Below, piece by piece: positions 36,301-50,249 of a stretch of DNA of 64,000 nt. Position 1 is the first letter of the stretch. Each line of letters opens with the position of its first letter. The translations under genes and the position numbers were made by a program. Below the pieces are notes generated by a model that made no database searches, was not told the origin of the DNA, and was given only the letters and a program-made list of their open reading frames with translations. Source of the DNA: Sphagnum compactum (lineage: Eukaryota > Bryophyta > Sphagnopsida > Sphagnales); NCBI GenBank assembly GCA_965153455.1, contig OZ234498.1, positions 3,906,001 through 3,970,000 on the forward strand, given 5' to 3'.

Positions 36301-39300
36301 ATATTGGGAACAACTGGGTGATAGACAGGTCCATTCAATCTCAGTTGCCTGTCCTTGTGCATGAAGCACTCTCGAATTGTTATTGGCAAGCCAATGGAGT
36401 TGATGTTCCAGGCTTGAAGCAAGCTGCCCATAACTGAAACTGGTAATAATAATAAGAGGATTACATATCTTTTACCACAAGCGAGATGGTTCTAAGCCAT
36501 GGCAACACAAATGCACAATCCTTGTCTTATGCTCAGACTTTAGATGTCATAAGCAGTGCGGCCTTGGATCTCCAAAGGTGGCAGGGTGGCTGCTTAAAGG
36601 AGCTGCTTGGAGATGGATGTAACCGACACCCATGTAAAAGAGCAAGCACACCTGGGTTCGCAAGAGAAAAAGAATAACAAGTATTGAAAGTAGTCTCACA
36701 TATTCCCATCTGAGGCCGTCTGGTAAAGACCTAAATCGCTCTGTTGAACTCTCATACCATGCCAGTATTGACTGACCTCAACATTTCATTATACCAAACT
36801 CCAAACTGGTCTGATCCTCAATACCATTCCCTTTATCATGTTATATATATATATATATATATATATTCTCCAACAAACTAAATACTTGCCCCCACAGTGG
36901 TGAAAAACAAATTGTAAAAAACATTTTGTCTACATAGCCCATTGTGATCCCTTCTGACATGCTTGCAACGGTGCTTTCTCAGGAAGAGACACTGACTCTA
37001 CAGAGCTCTTCCCCCCCTCCCCCAAGTGAACTCTTTGCATAGTTCTACCAGGTCCATGGATATAGGTGAAAAATGTCAACCATACCTATCTGGTGATCAT
37101 TCAATGGCATAATGTATGAGTAATTTGCATGATAAATTCATGTAGAGTCCTGGCCTTTTTTCTCTCTCTTTTTTTAAATTTAAGAACACACACTTGTAGT
37201 GCACAGATGGTATGACTTAGAGGTGAAGGCTACATGTGCTAAAATCCTAAAGGGCATCAAAAACATGTGTAGAGGGCTAAACCTCTATGCTTGCTTGGTC
37301 ATGGATGATAACTTGGGCCACTTTACTAAAATGAGATAAAACATGATCAGGTAAGGAAAAAGAAGAAAAACTAGAGAAAGAAAGGATGAAGATGACTTTA
37401 TCAATATTGCATATAAGGTAACCTAACTTTGCCATTTGAATTTTAGAGGAATCTCACAATATAATCTTCTTCCTAGGCTTCTATGTGTTTACTAGCTTTT
37501 GTTCCAGGAATTGGAAGTTAAAACATTTTAAGCCCGGTAATGATTTTCTTTTACATTATATGAGTATTCATGTTCAATTCTTCCTACTATTGGTCTCCTC
37601 ATTACTTATTATCTGAAAATTATAAATTTGGTTATACTCCTACCATGTTGATATCTAAAGTCGACAAAATTCTTACAACAATCTATTTATTATGGAGATT
37701 TCTATACCACATTATATGACCCATGTACTTGCCCAGCCCCACACTATTTGTAACTCTTAAATGCTGGCACTTTTTGGAGGTTTTTTGACAATAAAATCAA
37801 TAAAATTGGTCAGATTGAGAATTGTTATCATGTGCTCATTGATGCATCAGACATGTAAATTGGCAAATCACAATTGGATTAGCCATAATTAGTGTTGTCC
37901 ACGTGCCCTTCTAAATATCCTACCAACGCCAGCTGGTTATGAATTTCAATTGATTGGCTCCTTGTTGACTCTAGGGAGAATACCCCCTTCCCTTTTGAGA
38001 GGTTGTTTAAATATTAACTTAAATTAATATTGAAAATGCTTAGTGTACTTATACAACAATGTTTTTGATATATTGTAGCAACATTTGAATAAGTTTGAAA
38101 TGAAAAAAACGAGTGTGAAATACTCAAAAGCATTTTTAAATAATGTAAACAATGTTTTTGGTTGATCTTATTTTCAAATGCTTTCAAAATAACATAATTA
38201 TGAACAATAATATACACACTTTTTTAATAGTGTACTGTGAATTTTGTTGAAGTCGTAGAAATTAAAATAACCTTCATGTAATTTTGTCAATCATGAATTA
38301 GGGGTTATTTTCCTTGGATAGGTAGGCGATACATAGGAAGTATGTAGGTAGGTGTACCAAAATAGTTACCATCTACCTACCTAGTATCAACCTTGATTCA
38401 TGCTTATAATTATGACATATATGTCATGACTTGAAATTAAAATGTGTGAAATTCAAAATGAACATGTGTTTACATTTTGGTTATCACATTATTGTCATCA
38501 TATGAAGTGGTGATTGGATGGTTAATGCTTTGGCTTATCACCATGAAGGTGAAGGTGTGAGGTTTTTTCCAATGTTTGATGGGTATCATATTTTTTAATA
38601 CCCATCGGATCTAGTTTTCACAAAATAAATTACAAAAGATTTCAGTTCTCACTTCTTAATTTTTAATAAAACTTATACACTAGGTTAGAGTTATCAATAT
38701 TTTTATATAAAAAATTAACTGATTTTCATGTTGCCAGTTCTCATAAATTTGAGAACAATTGGTTATCATTTGGTAGTTCTCATCAACCAATTATCATTTG
38801 TTTTTTCAAATAAAATAAAACCAAAAATTTAAAAAATATATTGATTTTATTCTTTTTCTTAAATATAAAAAAATCATAGTTATATGTAAAGTAAGGAAAA
38901 CACGACACCTGAACCCTAAATTTGGTCATACATGGGGTAAGATTCAAAAAAAAACTTGCAAAAAAAAGAAAAAAACATTAAAGGGGGGTTGAAATTCACA
39001 AAATTGAGCTTCATCTTGTCTTTCCCTTGCCCTAAGTGCCTCCATTGTCGTTACATATATTTTCATTGCCCTTAACAATACAACTATTGTAAGTAGTTTG
39101 AACCTTGTGCATTAAACCTTATACATTGTATCAAAGAACTTAACCCAGATAAGGGGTTTTATTTCACCCATGTCTCATTATTGTTTTTCTAGATTTGGTT
39201 CTCATTCATTTGGTTTTCATACAAGCGAAAACCAATGGTCATGGTTTTAGTCATCGTACCCTGAAAATGATACCATGAAGGTTTCAAATAGAGATAATTG

Positions 39301-42300
39301 GGTGATACCCAGGTGCATTTTTGATACTCGCACAACACTGGTTTTTTTCATAACCTTCAACTCCCAATTCAATGTGTGAACATATTCTTTAACATATATG
39401 GGTTAAGTGGTGGAATAGATCCAAGCTTTAAAGAAAAAAATGTTAATGCATTTAGTTCATTAGTTGATTAAGTTGTTCAATTATTCAATCAAAAGACAAA
39501 AAACTTGAATCAAGGATTGGAAAAAAATATTTTCATGTTTTTCACATGCTTTTCAAAAGAACTGAAAAATTCAAACAATATCAATGTTAGATCCTTATAC
39601 CTCAAAAATAATAGAAGCAAAGGTTCAGATGTTCAAGCCTTCAAGCAAATGAAACTTAACAACAATAACTTAAAACATTTAATCCTTGGAGGCAATGAAG
39701 TTGACCAATAACAACAAAAGAGAACAACAAAAACCCTAAACCACGATTTAGATTTAAAAAGTTCATTCTAAACATAACATTGCAATAACCATCATAACAA
39801 CAACATTAGCCACTAAATTAAAACAATGATTAGAACCAAAAGAAACATTTTGATTGTAAAATTAGGATGCACAACTTTAGACATGGACTAAAACACATAG
39901 AAGTTTGAGCAAATAACATGCAAGGTTTGGTAAGCAACATACATCACATAGAAACTTCAACAATAAACCATGACACTACAATATTGAAGAGGATGAAAGG
40001 TTGCTAGCTAATAAAAATCTTAAATTTTTTTACCAGAGTTCACAACACCCAACAAGTAACATGGTTTAATACCCAAGGAAGAAAGAGGTGAACTCTTTAA
40101 TATGAGTATTGACGTTAGTATCAAAACCCTAACACTAGATTAGTCTAATGTTCCCTATTTTTTTCTAACCTTTATACCTAGGTATTTTTATATGTTTGCA
40201 TTTGACACTAAATTAGTTTGGTATTTGATATTAATGTTGATACCAAGGTTATTTCTTCATTTTTGTGGTGTAGCGACATTGGCAACCAAACATAGGATTT
40301 GACTACCTGATAGGCAAAACACTAATTTTTTCTGGTAATCTTCTTGTTTGGTGATTTGTTAAAATAGGTTTTTTAAATCTGATAAAACCCATCCAAAAAC
40401 TTTGTTATTTTGGGTCCAAATTTTTTAACATCACCCTTTTTTATATTTTTTGCTTAGTCATTTTTTATCATATAAAGACACACAATGGATGATAATGTTA
40501 GGGGTAGAACTATGTTGTTACCATTGGACATACTAGACCAAACTATACTATCATCATTGGATAGAATGGACAAAAGGAAACGTCATTGTAGGATAAAGTG
40601 GTAACATAGGGTTGAGTGAGTAGGACTAGTTGACAATTTGAATTAATATCCATGGAAGGAAATCAAGAGGGACTATAGGAGGAGTTTTGAGTTAGTGATC
40701 ATTAAAAAGTTGAATAGTTTTTGAAGATGGAAAAAAACTTATGAAAAAAGCTAAAGGAATATTTTGAAGGGGGGAAGAACGAGGGTTTTATTTGTATCTT
40801 GTTTTTTGTTTTTATGTTTTCAATTCCATATGGGCTAAATCCGGTTTTCAGATCACTACAAATGTAAAATTGTTGCATATATGGATTCTAAAATACATTT
40901 TTGTTGATTTTAACTCTTTGATTTCTATAGTTTGTTAATATTACAGATCTAAAATATCTAAAACATGTTAAAGAATATAATTAAAGAAAGAACAATGTTA
41001 TAAGATTAACATTTACCAGATAGTCATGAAATTTAGAATTATAATGGTTTAAAATATGGTATTTGTAAAATATTTGACACTTTTGACTCATTAATTATTA
41101 ATGATTATCAAAAATATAAAGAAAAAAAGATTGCATTAAGGACTAGGTTTTTTTGGTAATAGTGGTACACCTTTAAAAAAATTCACCTTTTTGGAGTTTT
41201 TTTTCAAAACATTTAAAAAAAAAGACCTTTGTAGGGGTTTATAACCTTAATTTGTTTTACACATTTGAATGAAAATTTGCACAAAAACATTTGCTAGCTG
41301 ATACCAATCAATGACCATCTATATGAAACCAACATTGGAAATTATTATTATGCCCATTGATCATGTGTCACAAAGAAAGGGCAAGGATACATGCTTTCAT
41401 ATTTTAGGTAGTTGTATGATTTTGCAATTGCACTCCATTTTATTAGAAGAAATGATCTTTTATTATTCCCAGGAAACACCAAATTAAGGAACCAAAATCA
41501 AGAGAAAGAAGCACACACCCAATGAATCAATCATACACATTTTTAATTGTTCACAAAAAGCCTAAGGCCCATGGAAGGAACATATATCAGACCACAAGCT
41601 TGTTGAATAAGCAAATCTATGGATCTTTTGTAATCTAAAAGGAGTATTGGATGGAAAGTGGATAGAATGACTAAAAGTGCCATAACTTTTAGTGGGTCAC
41701 TTTAAGTTTAATAGGATTGTGTGAATATGATTGACAGAGGTGTTAAGAATTTTTTTTTGTTCCTTCTCTAGATAGTTAGGCTTGTTTGTTGTGTTTTATT
41801 TATTTGAAGTGCTTGGTAGTGATGGTGGAACATACATTGGAGGCATTTAGTCTACTATCAACTTTAGATGTGTGTTGTGCAATTTGGTTCTTATTTGTAT
41901 TGGAAGTTTTCTCTTGAAGGCGTGATAGTCACTGGAGGTCGGTAATTGGTGTTGCTAATTACTGATGGTGGGAATGGTGCTATAAAAAAAGAATTTAAGG
42001 ATGTCGTTGTGGAAGGATGAAGATTATCCTTCATTTGGAGAAGAGCTCAGTGACTCATTGAATTTTTAGAGTTATGTTGTGTGTAGTTGTTGCAACAAGG
42101 GGGTATGTCTCTAAGGTAGCTTAGAGCTTTGTTTGACTATGATTAGGTTATTTTGGTTTTTATTCCACTACAATGTTGCATTTGTAATGTTGATTATCAT
42201 AAACATTGAATTTACACGTGGAATTTATTTGTGTAATTAATTTGTTTTAACATGATTGTGTTAGCAAGATTTCTTGTTTGGCTACACTTCCATTTAGTAA

Positions 42301-42640
42301 GAACATCTCCAGCCATACCTTCTATTTGGACCTTATACAAGTGTTTATCACATCCAACATACACAATGTTAATCATTCCCCCATAATCCATGCCCATAGG
42401 CCTACATAAACATGAAAAAGAGATTAACATAAATTGAGAGAGTAACTATTTAAATGTCACCAACTGGGCCGATCATTATGACTGGCCAATCAAAAGTGGT
42501 TATTTCCTTTCATTACCCCTCTTGGAGGTCACCCTAGGCACTTTCTTCGGCCCAAGTTGAGTTTCACACCGTTTGAAGCCTGTATGTACTTCATTCAAAA
42601 TAGTGTGTGCACACCTCCACAAAGCAAAAGGTAATTTGCA
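36301..42640. other. Long intergenic stretch, mostly AT-rich
   Basis: Contains a (TA)n microsatellite at 36842-36866, a protein-like but isolated plus-strand frame at 36486-36677 (YAQTLDVISSAALDLQRWQ), a tRNA-like A-box patch near 38510-38570 (GATGGTTAATGC ... GAAGGTGTGAGGTTT) and a GTAGGTAGGTG / ATCTACCTACC inverted pair near 38345-38380. Otherwise I see no gene or element end. Confidence 0.45.
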
Positions 42641-44177
42641 TTAGAGCATCTTGAGTGTGCTCAGAGGTGACCCCACAAAAATATTTCTCACATCAAAATT
42701 TAGTTATTTACTTGTTTCCATCCCAACCCGTAAAACTAAAACCAGGACTGCAAATAGGTGGGAGACTACTAATAGCAAAGCACCTGGACCAGTTTATGAT
42801 TGGCCAATCAGAAACAGGGAGCCGAGTCAGAACATATTTATTACACTCTTCTCAGGCAGGTGTTAGGCTTTGCTGTTCCTTTACCAGCCTCAGCAAAGGC
42901 TGCAGAAATGCTGGGCCAAAACCGTTTTGCTCAGCCGAACTGGCATGTTTTGACTTTTCTTCATCCAATGTGAATATGCAGGGTCCCATAGAGAGCAAAA
43001 AGTAGAGTTAAAGTGGGAACTTCTCTAAAGCTAGGTACCCACTGAACTGCCTCAAAACCGTCTGAAAATTTGAGAAAACACTTCCCAAATGGTCAGATGA
43101 TGATCCGAAGGTTGCTCCACCCCGGTCAATTCTGCAGACTCAAAAAAGCGGATCTGATTAAGTCCTATTTTGAGCTTGGAGACAGACATTCAAAGGACGA
43201 AATCTATATTTAATAAAGGAGGTCAGTCTGCATCCAGAAGGTCCCACGTCGAACGAGAAGAGTGGAGGCGAGAGAGAGAGATAGGCTAGTAGGCGCTCTT
43301 TCAGGGAGTTGAAAGCTGAACAAGAGGACAAAATAGAAGAATATCATGGAAAGGACGTGAAGACAAGGGAGGAAAGAATCAAACAGCTAGCCTTTCACGT
43401 AGATGTACAAGAATGGGAGTGCAGCAGCCATGGGTCCCGTGGCACTGAAGCGCCGTGAAGTTTGACGGGCCGGCGTCTGACGAATTGCATGTCAGGGTAA
43501 CCACGTCTCTCCGACGTGCTGATCTGTGCCTTGGGGGTGAACCAGCACCCCCCTTGATACCGAGGTAAAAATCCCAAAATTCATTTGAATTATTTATAAA
43601 TATTACAAATATCTCATGCTTAGACTAAATCATGCTCTCTGAGTTCAAATCTAACATTTTTTGGGCTTAATATGCTCATTAAGATGCCTCACTCAAAAAC
43701 GTGAAGGTCCCAACTTGAGTGCCGGTTCATCCAGGCACTAATCTGTGATGTCTTCCACCTTCCTTTTCATCCCTACTTGCACTCAGCTCCCAGCTTCTCT
43801 TCAACCCCTAGTTTATTACAGCACCAGTGGAGATCCTATCTACTTGCCCTAACTGGAATTGAAGATGGTGAAAACTGCAAGGAATGGGTGCATTCCTACA
43901 TAGTCTGCTTTGCAATCCATGTAACATTCCTAGAACATGTAATGTATTAGGGAGTGGGCAGGCCTCAGCACTAATTCCCTACCCCGTTCAGGATAGTGTT
44001 GGGCAGGGCAGCAGCAGAAACCATGCTTGCTCATGGGTGGTTCAAAGGTTCATGGCCGGTTCAAAGGTAAAGGTAATTCATACGGGGTTCAAACTCCACA
44101 TCTTCCCCCGCCCCTTTTGTCTTGCTATAAAAAATGGGCAAACGAACCCCTCTTTTGCAACCGTGGCTTTTGCTGCT

Positions 44178-44229
44178 GCCTGGCCTTGCACTATCCCAAA
44201 AGGGTTGAGAGTTAGTGCCAAGGCCAGGC
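44178..44229. repeat. Inverted repeat / hairpin
   Basis: GCCTGGCCTTGCACT (44178-44192) pairs with AGTGCCAAGGCCAGGC (44214-44229) with a single-base bulge and a 21-base loop. There is no T run directly after it; its role is unknown. Confidence 0.8.
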
Positions 44230-44618
44230 AGGAGCTAGGGGTCAAAATCAGCCAAACACTGCCCGTTCTCTCAGGAATCACGAAGAAGGGGAGTGGGGAA
44301 GGAGTGCATCAGAATCAGCTGCCTGCACAATCAGCAAGGGCCAATTCAGTCATATTAATCATGCTGAAAAACAGCCATTATTAACCCCCCTGACTTTTGG
44401 GTATACAAAGATGTGGTCACACTAGTGTTGTGTGGTTCTCTAATTTTGTTAATAACCCCAGGTTCCGGTTTTTGAAAAAGATTAGAATCGAAGAACTCAC
44501 AGTTCTGGGTTTTTTAAATTTTCAGAATCAAATAACATTCCATTATTCATGGTTTTTGAAAATTTTCAAAGAACCAAGCAGTTTTGTGAAAGAATTGGTC
44601 ATCTAGGGTTGGTTCTTT

Positions 44619-44742
44619 AACCCAGTTCTTTGATTTTTGAGAAGCTCTGGGTTAAGAGTCAAACCCAGTTCTATGAATTATGTGAACCTCTGGTCAAGGG
44701 TCAGAACCAGTTCTTTGATTTATGAGACCTGCTGGTTCAGGG
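44619..44742. repeat. Tandem repeat, ~42 bp period, three units
   Basis: Units marked AACCCAGTTCTTTGATTTTT, AACCCAGTTCTATGAATTAT and GAACCAGTTCTTTGATTTAT each continue with GA-rich bases and TCTGG(G)T(T/C)AAG(A/G)GTC-like sequence. Diverged further copies may lie upstream to about 44450. Confidence 0.75.
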
Positions 44743-45400
44743 TATACATATGCCCCAAACCTTACCTGCCGGTTCCCAGGTTGTCAATAGGAGGAACTCC
44801 CAACACTGGTGAACTCCCCTTATTCAACTTCTAGTGGAAGACAAGGTTGAAGAGCTTCAAGGCCAAGTGCCAAGACCTGACGTTTAATAATTTTGTAGAC
44901 AGAGAGCAACCCCAATGAAGATTGAACCAGACATTACACAAGTCCTCAGTCCCAAGGATGGGAAGAGAATGCACTGTTTCTCACAATGTGGGGACCAGTG
45001 GGAAAAGACAGAGCAGGCTGAGCAACTACAGTTTTTGCATTAGCTAGTATATATTGGGAAATGTGGAGGTGAATAGCGTAGACAGTTGGACTTCCTGATA
45101 CCTAACTAATGGGGATGTAGGTAGTATGCAACTGCTCTTATTGTGTGAGTCAGTATGAAAACCAGCTAGCAATGTTTGGAGTGCACCTGCTTTTCAAATC
45201 AATCTCTGCACCATGCACCCACAAAACTAAATTAAACAAATACTATGTCTGTGAGTTTCTGCTTGAGAAAGAGAACCGCAGTCTCGCTTTCTGTTGTTGT
45301 GTTGACTCAGGACCAGTTCGACTGGGTCTCCATTGCACAGAGAGCAGATAGTGCAGGTTGTACAGACCAGCGTTGAGCAGGTATATAATTTATTCGATTA

Positions 45401-45816
45401 TAATTGTTTGTTATGTGTTTGGTTATAACTGGATACATAAGTAATTGCAACTGACACAAGTTGTGCATATGATAATTGGAAAGTTGTGAATTTCAGCAAT
45501 TTTACAAAACTATCTCAAATTTTAATCAGAACATGTTAAAAAGTTTCTTGTCCTTTGTATTGCACCCAGACCAAGCTACAACAACAAGCTGCATTTTTGT
45601 GTACCATGGGGATGAAAAGCATCAGTCGACCCTTTAGAGTGATAAATATTTTCATTTTTATTGTGGGTAAAGATTTTGATTGGCTCATTCCAAATGAAGG
45701 TTGTTTTTCAATATGTTAGAAATGGTTCACAACCCTTCTTTATATAACTTTCAAAGTGAGAATGAAGTGCAAAGAATATGGGATAAATTTTCAAGTTGCG
45801 TCTTACTTGCACACTA
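45401..45816. other. Intergenic stretch, nothing supported
   Basis: AT-rich sequence up to the TA that flanks the MITE copy B. No gene or RNA signature seen. Confidence 0.5.
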
Positions 45817-46424
45817 GGGTAGCTACGCCTATCACTGAACACTTATTGTCTCCGAGGTCTGCAAATTTCTGGAGAGTTCTCCTTTTAATTTCATTCCCCA
45901 AGAGGAATTTTAGCCCTACTATTTGCGTACCCACAAAAAGTTGCATCGTTGAAAAAGATGAAAAAATGAGTCAGATGTGACCCTCCAAAGTAGGGGGGGT
46001 CAAATGGTGGAAACGAAAAACCACAGAACACTTGGAAGACTATTGCCGAACACCCAAAAACGTCTTTGAAAGTCTCTCTATTGCCATTATGGTTCAAAGA
46101 TGATTTTTAGATCATAAGTTTGGGCTCTTATAGCATTTTAAATCACTTAAATTGAACAAGAAATGAGAAAGTTATTAGCATTGAAAGTAAGTAGGGTAGA
46201 AGAGAAGAAAAAAGAAAAAAAAGGTGTTTTATAACTTGGAAAAGCCTATTTTTCTTCTTTCTGTTCTATAATTACTCCTTTGCCTTTGCTGTTCAAACAC
46301 GAATTGGAGACCTCAAGTTAGCGCTCCCATAACGTTTTAAGTCACTCAAAAGGAAGAAGAGATGAGGAAGGTATTGATAAAGTGTTCAATCATAGATGAT
46401 GTTCGGTAATAGGGCAAGCTACCC
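45817..46424. mobile_element. 608-bp non-autonomous DNA transposon, copy B
   Basis: Terminal inverted repeats GGGTAGCTACGCC (left) and inverse of GGGTAGCTTGCCC (right), with TA immediately outside both ends (45815-45816 and 46425-46426). Aligns along its full length with copy A at 16678-17286, in the same orientation, including the internal direct duplication around TTCAAAGATGATTTTTA (46095) and TTCAAACACGAATTGGA (46290). TA duplication and GGG-type ends fit a Tc1/mariner (Stowaway-like) element. No open frame of its own. Confidence 0.85.
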
Positions 46425-46426
46425 TA

Positions 46427-49400
46427 GAATACAACTATAAATGAAGTTTTCCCCCTATTTTTTTGGGGCCATTTTAAAAGTTCTAAATCATACAACTAAT
46501 TAACTAAATGTTTAATTATCTACTGAACTGATCATGTAACTAATCATTTTTCACCTAAGTTTTATTTATATTAAAATAATAATTAAGATAAATTAATAAT
46601 AATTCAGGTAGAACTTCTCATCACTTGAACAAAGACTTATACATATTTTTATATTGCTCCATTGCTTTTGACATCGGAAAATATTTTCCAATAACAATGG
46701 TGAAGTATTTTACAACATGATCTTTGTGAAATTCGTATAACTTTTTTCATAAGCCTCGTATCTTTCAATGCATAAAAAGGTGGTAATTAGTTATGTCTTG
46801 AACAAAGTCCAATTTTTCCTATGAAAATGGGCATTTGACAATTCTACATTGTTGACATGATCAAATTATAGTTCAAAAAATGCCATTAAGGACTCTTGAC
46901 ATGTTAGTTTTGGTCCATTTTGATATGCATTCACATGTAGAAATAACTTAATTCCTTTACATTTGTTCCTTGATCATGGATGAACTTCACCCATCAGCTG
47001 ATTTTTCATTTTTTAATCCATCAATGTTCACATTCATCCAATTGATCCATCTAAAATTCATTAGTATGCAAAATTTCATGGTTTTTACATTAATGAAACT
47101 ACATTTAAACTAATTATAAAGTTAATGTTACTAATACAAAATGATTGATTATGTTCATTTTGAATAACATAAAATTAGATTTGTTTATTACGATTGACAA
47201 AGATTGTCAATTTAATCAAATTGGCATAATGTTATACATGTGTGGTACATACAATACCAACATGGATTTAAAAAGTCTAATTATTGTTACTGAAATGAAT
47301 TATTCAAATTGTTACACGGATTGCCATGTTTCATATGTGATTGCAATTTTATTTTGGTAATATTTATTAATGCACATTAAAATGTAACTATTTTTTATAA
47401 AAAAATAAATAATAATAATATGGTTGTCATATTGTCATATATTTACAGATTCAATCTTTAAAACCTATGAAATAATGAAATTAATTTGGGATCATGTACT
47501 TCACATGTGAAATTAATTTCATTAAGAAACTACATAATTAAAATATTATAATAAAAGAAATGACATTGAGATTTTTGGATTTTTTTTGGAACCAATGTAA
47601 TGTCTATAAATTTTTTAAAAAAATATAAATACACAATCAATTAAAATTATGTTCAATTAAGAAAATGTGATTTTTTATAATATAATTTCACAGACAAATA
47701 TAATTTATTATGCGATAAAAGATTATTTATTTTAATAGAACTATTATAATTTAATTTATGACTGAAATATAAATATTGAAACTAATGTAATCTTTTACAT
47801 TTGGAATTAACTTGGAATATCGAGGAAATAATAGAATAATATTAAATGGAATAATATGGAATAATAAAAATTGACATTTTGACATGATACAATAAATGAA
47901 AAAATGAAATAAATTTGATGTAAACGAATGTTATATCTTAATTTATAACCCACATAAATTATAAAATCCAATGTGATTATGGAACTAATATGAATTAAAA
48001 CAAACAATGAAATTAATGACATTTTCAATTGATTTAAATACGAAACTCTGTAATTGTGTAATATTGTGAAAATATTTGAAATTTGACATATATGTATATT
48101 TATATTTTTCTGATTCAACATTATTTGTCCCATGTGAAATGGTAGTCACATGGGTAAGACCTTGGAAGTTGGATTGTGGTTGGAGAGGATGGGTTCAATT
48201 TTCACTTTGGGCATCATATAGTTGTGGGTTATGATTTAAAATAACCATGGTGATGTCACAAAGAATAATAATAACAAAAACACATGCATGAATCATTGCT
48301 TTAATGATGTGTCACCGACATGTTGACAATTTAGTTGATTTTTTATTAAAAACTTGGGCTCTAGAGTTGTGTGTCCTAGCAATGGGGATTTGGCGACCCC
48401 TCTATAGTCTTGCCAAAAGCAAAATCGTATTTTTATGTCATGGGTCTAGTGCAATGGACCCTAAACTTTAAACCCTAAACCCAACCCATTGACAATTTGA
48501 CACGAATAATAATAATAATGTATAATAAAATAATTTACTCTAAAAAAAATCTCACCACATCAATTATCACTTCAGTCATTGGAGTCATCTTAGTCACCAT
48601 GGACTCAATCATGTTTATGGAATACAAAATTGGTCTATTTTGACTAAAGTCAAAAGTACTTGGGATTCAATATGATTCAATTTTTAACTATAAACTAACA
48701 TAAAACCTTGATTTGTAAGAGTGCATTTAGGTAAAAGCATGAGAAAATATACAATAAAGTGAATGTCTCTATATTTGCCATTTGTCATGGATATAAAACC
48801 AAACAAGTAGCATTAAAAGGGTGGAAATATAATTGTAAACCATCCCAAACCTCTTATTATTACTGTAAGAATTCACTTCCAAAAAAATTAGGACCAAATG
48901 AATTTTAAATGTAAACCAAAAGTATCCCCATTTGCCAAGTGGTAAATTTGTAAATGGGGATACTTTTAATTTACTTATAAAACTTAGTTGCTATATTATT
49001 TTTGGGGATATAGATATCATTGTAGTGTTGAGGTGTGGCCATAATAAAAAGTAAAAAACCTATCTATTAAAACTTATTTACCACATACTTTACAAAAGTC
49101 CTTCATTGTAGAAAATAAAGTTTGAACCTACTTGCATTTCAAACAAGTAGACAAAAAACTAATTGAAACAATTTGAAAGTTGAAAGTCAATGCACAATAA
49201 TGAATAACTATGCTTTTATTTATTTTAATAAAAAATTCAATGTAAACCAAATTTTTCATGGGTTTTATTGCTATTTTATGTAAACTTTCATCCAACTTTG
49301 ACAAGGTAAAAAATATTTACAAGTTACCATGCTTACACCCATTTACCATCATTTAATTCATCACCTTTTGATCCATAATTGTTCACATTTCATCTAGTGG

Positions 49401-50249
49401 ATAAAGTTCATCCATCAATGTCCACTTTTCAACCATAGTACAAGAAAGTGTTCAAGGAAGTTCTTGGGATAGTTGTCATATGGAAGCTTTCATATATATG
49501 AAAATTTCCTGAACTAACTTTAAAATGTGTATGAATAGAGGTAATCCTCTTCCAACACCTTTAGTTTATTCAACATTGTTTGAGGTATGACCTTACATTA
49601 TACCCTTGTTCTTTTGTTCCATGTTTCTACTTTTCTCATGTTATGAATAAAATGACATTGTATATTTTCTTAATATTTCATGACCTTGTTCTAAATAATC
49701 TCTTGCACGTGGTTGGATTTTATTTTAGGCCCATCTTCTTATAATGTGTCATAGGTTTTATGCATGATGGGAATTCCTTGTGATTGTTTTCATGCTTGTG
49801 ATATTAAGATATTTGCCATCAATTTACCACTTGAAAAAGCTAAAGGTGCTTTAGTAAAACATGTCAAGTTGAAATATCCCTTTATAGATATATATCATGA
49901 TAAAATAATTAATATCTCATCCTTTTCCAATGGGAAACATTCTAACATGGTTTGGTCACACTTCTTGAAATTAAAAACATTCAAGAATATTTAGTTGAAT
50001 AAGAAGGATGGTCCTTTTGTTCATTAAAATCTTATGTAGGATATTAATTTTTTTGCAAATGTTTAAAATATGTCAATTTTGTTTTCATTTTCATGCATAG
50101 TTATATGTGGACACACATCAATTTGGATGTTGATGTTACTTCTTGTCATGTTGCATAAGATCAACATAAGGTTGTTAGCTACAACTTGTGCCCAAGGTTA
50201 AGTTAGTTGTACAAGCTTAACACACTTAGTACCAATAATGTAGATAATT
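46427..50249. other. Very AT-rich intergenic stretch
   Basis: Contains one tRNA-like patch at about 48143-48212 (GTCACATGGGTAAGACC ... GGGTTCAATTTTCAC), in keeping with a SINE head. The frames at 47807-48133 (minus) and 49764-49994 (plus) have no recognisable features. Confidence 0.5.

Larger units (their letters stand above)
42641..45400. other. GC-richer island, no gene called
   Basis: Composition and complexity rise here. Seen: CCAAT-like palindromic motif ATTGGCCAAT at 42799-42808; an (AGAG)-rich leader-like patch near 43270; several short open frames, none with a domain; a strong hairpin at 44178-44229; and a three-unit tandem repeat at 44619-44742. It resembles a promoter or first-exon neighbourhood, but I found no coding exon that I would defend. 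Confidence 0.4.

Noticed and set aside
36486-36677. Short plus-strand frame with YAQTLDVISSAALDLQRWQ
   Set aside because: Protein-like but isolated; no neighbouring exon found. Kept only as a note.
45317-45342. AGTTCGACTGG as a polymerase III B-box
   Set aside because: No A-box at a suitable distance upstream.
45812-45817. CACTA at the left end of MITE copy B, suggesting a CACTA transposon
   Set aside because: The right end lacks the inverse TAGTG; TA on both sides with GGGTAGC ends fits better.
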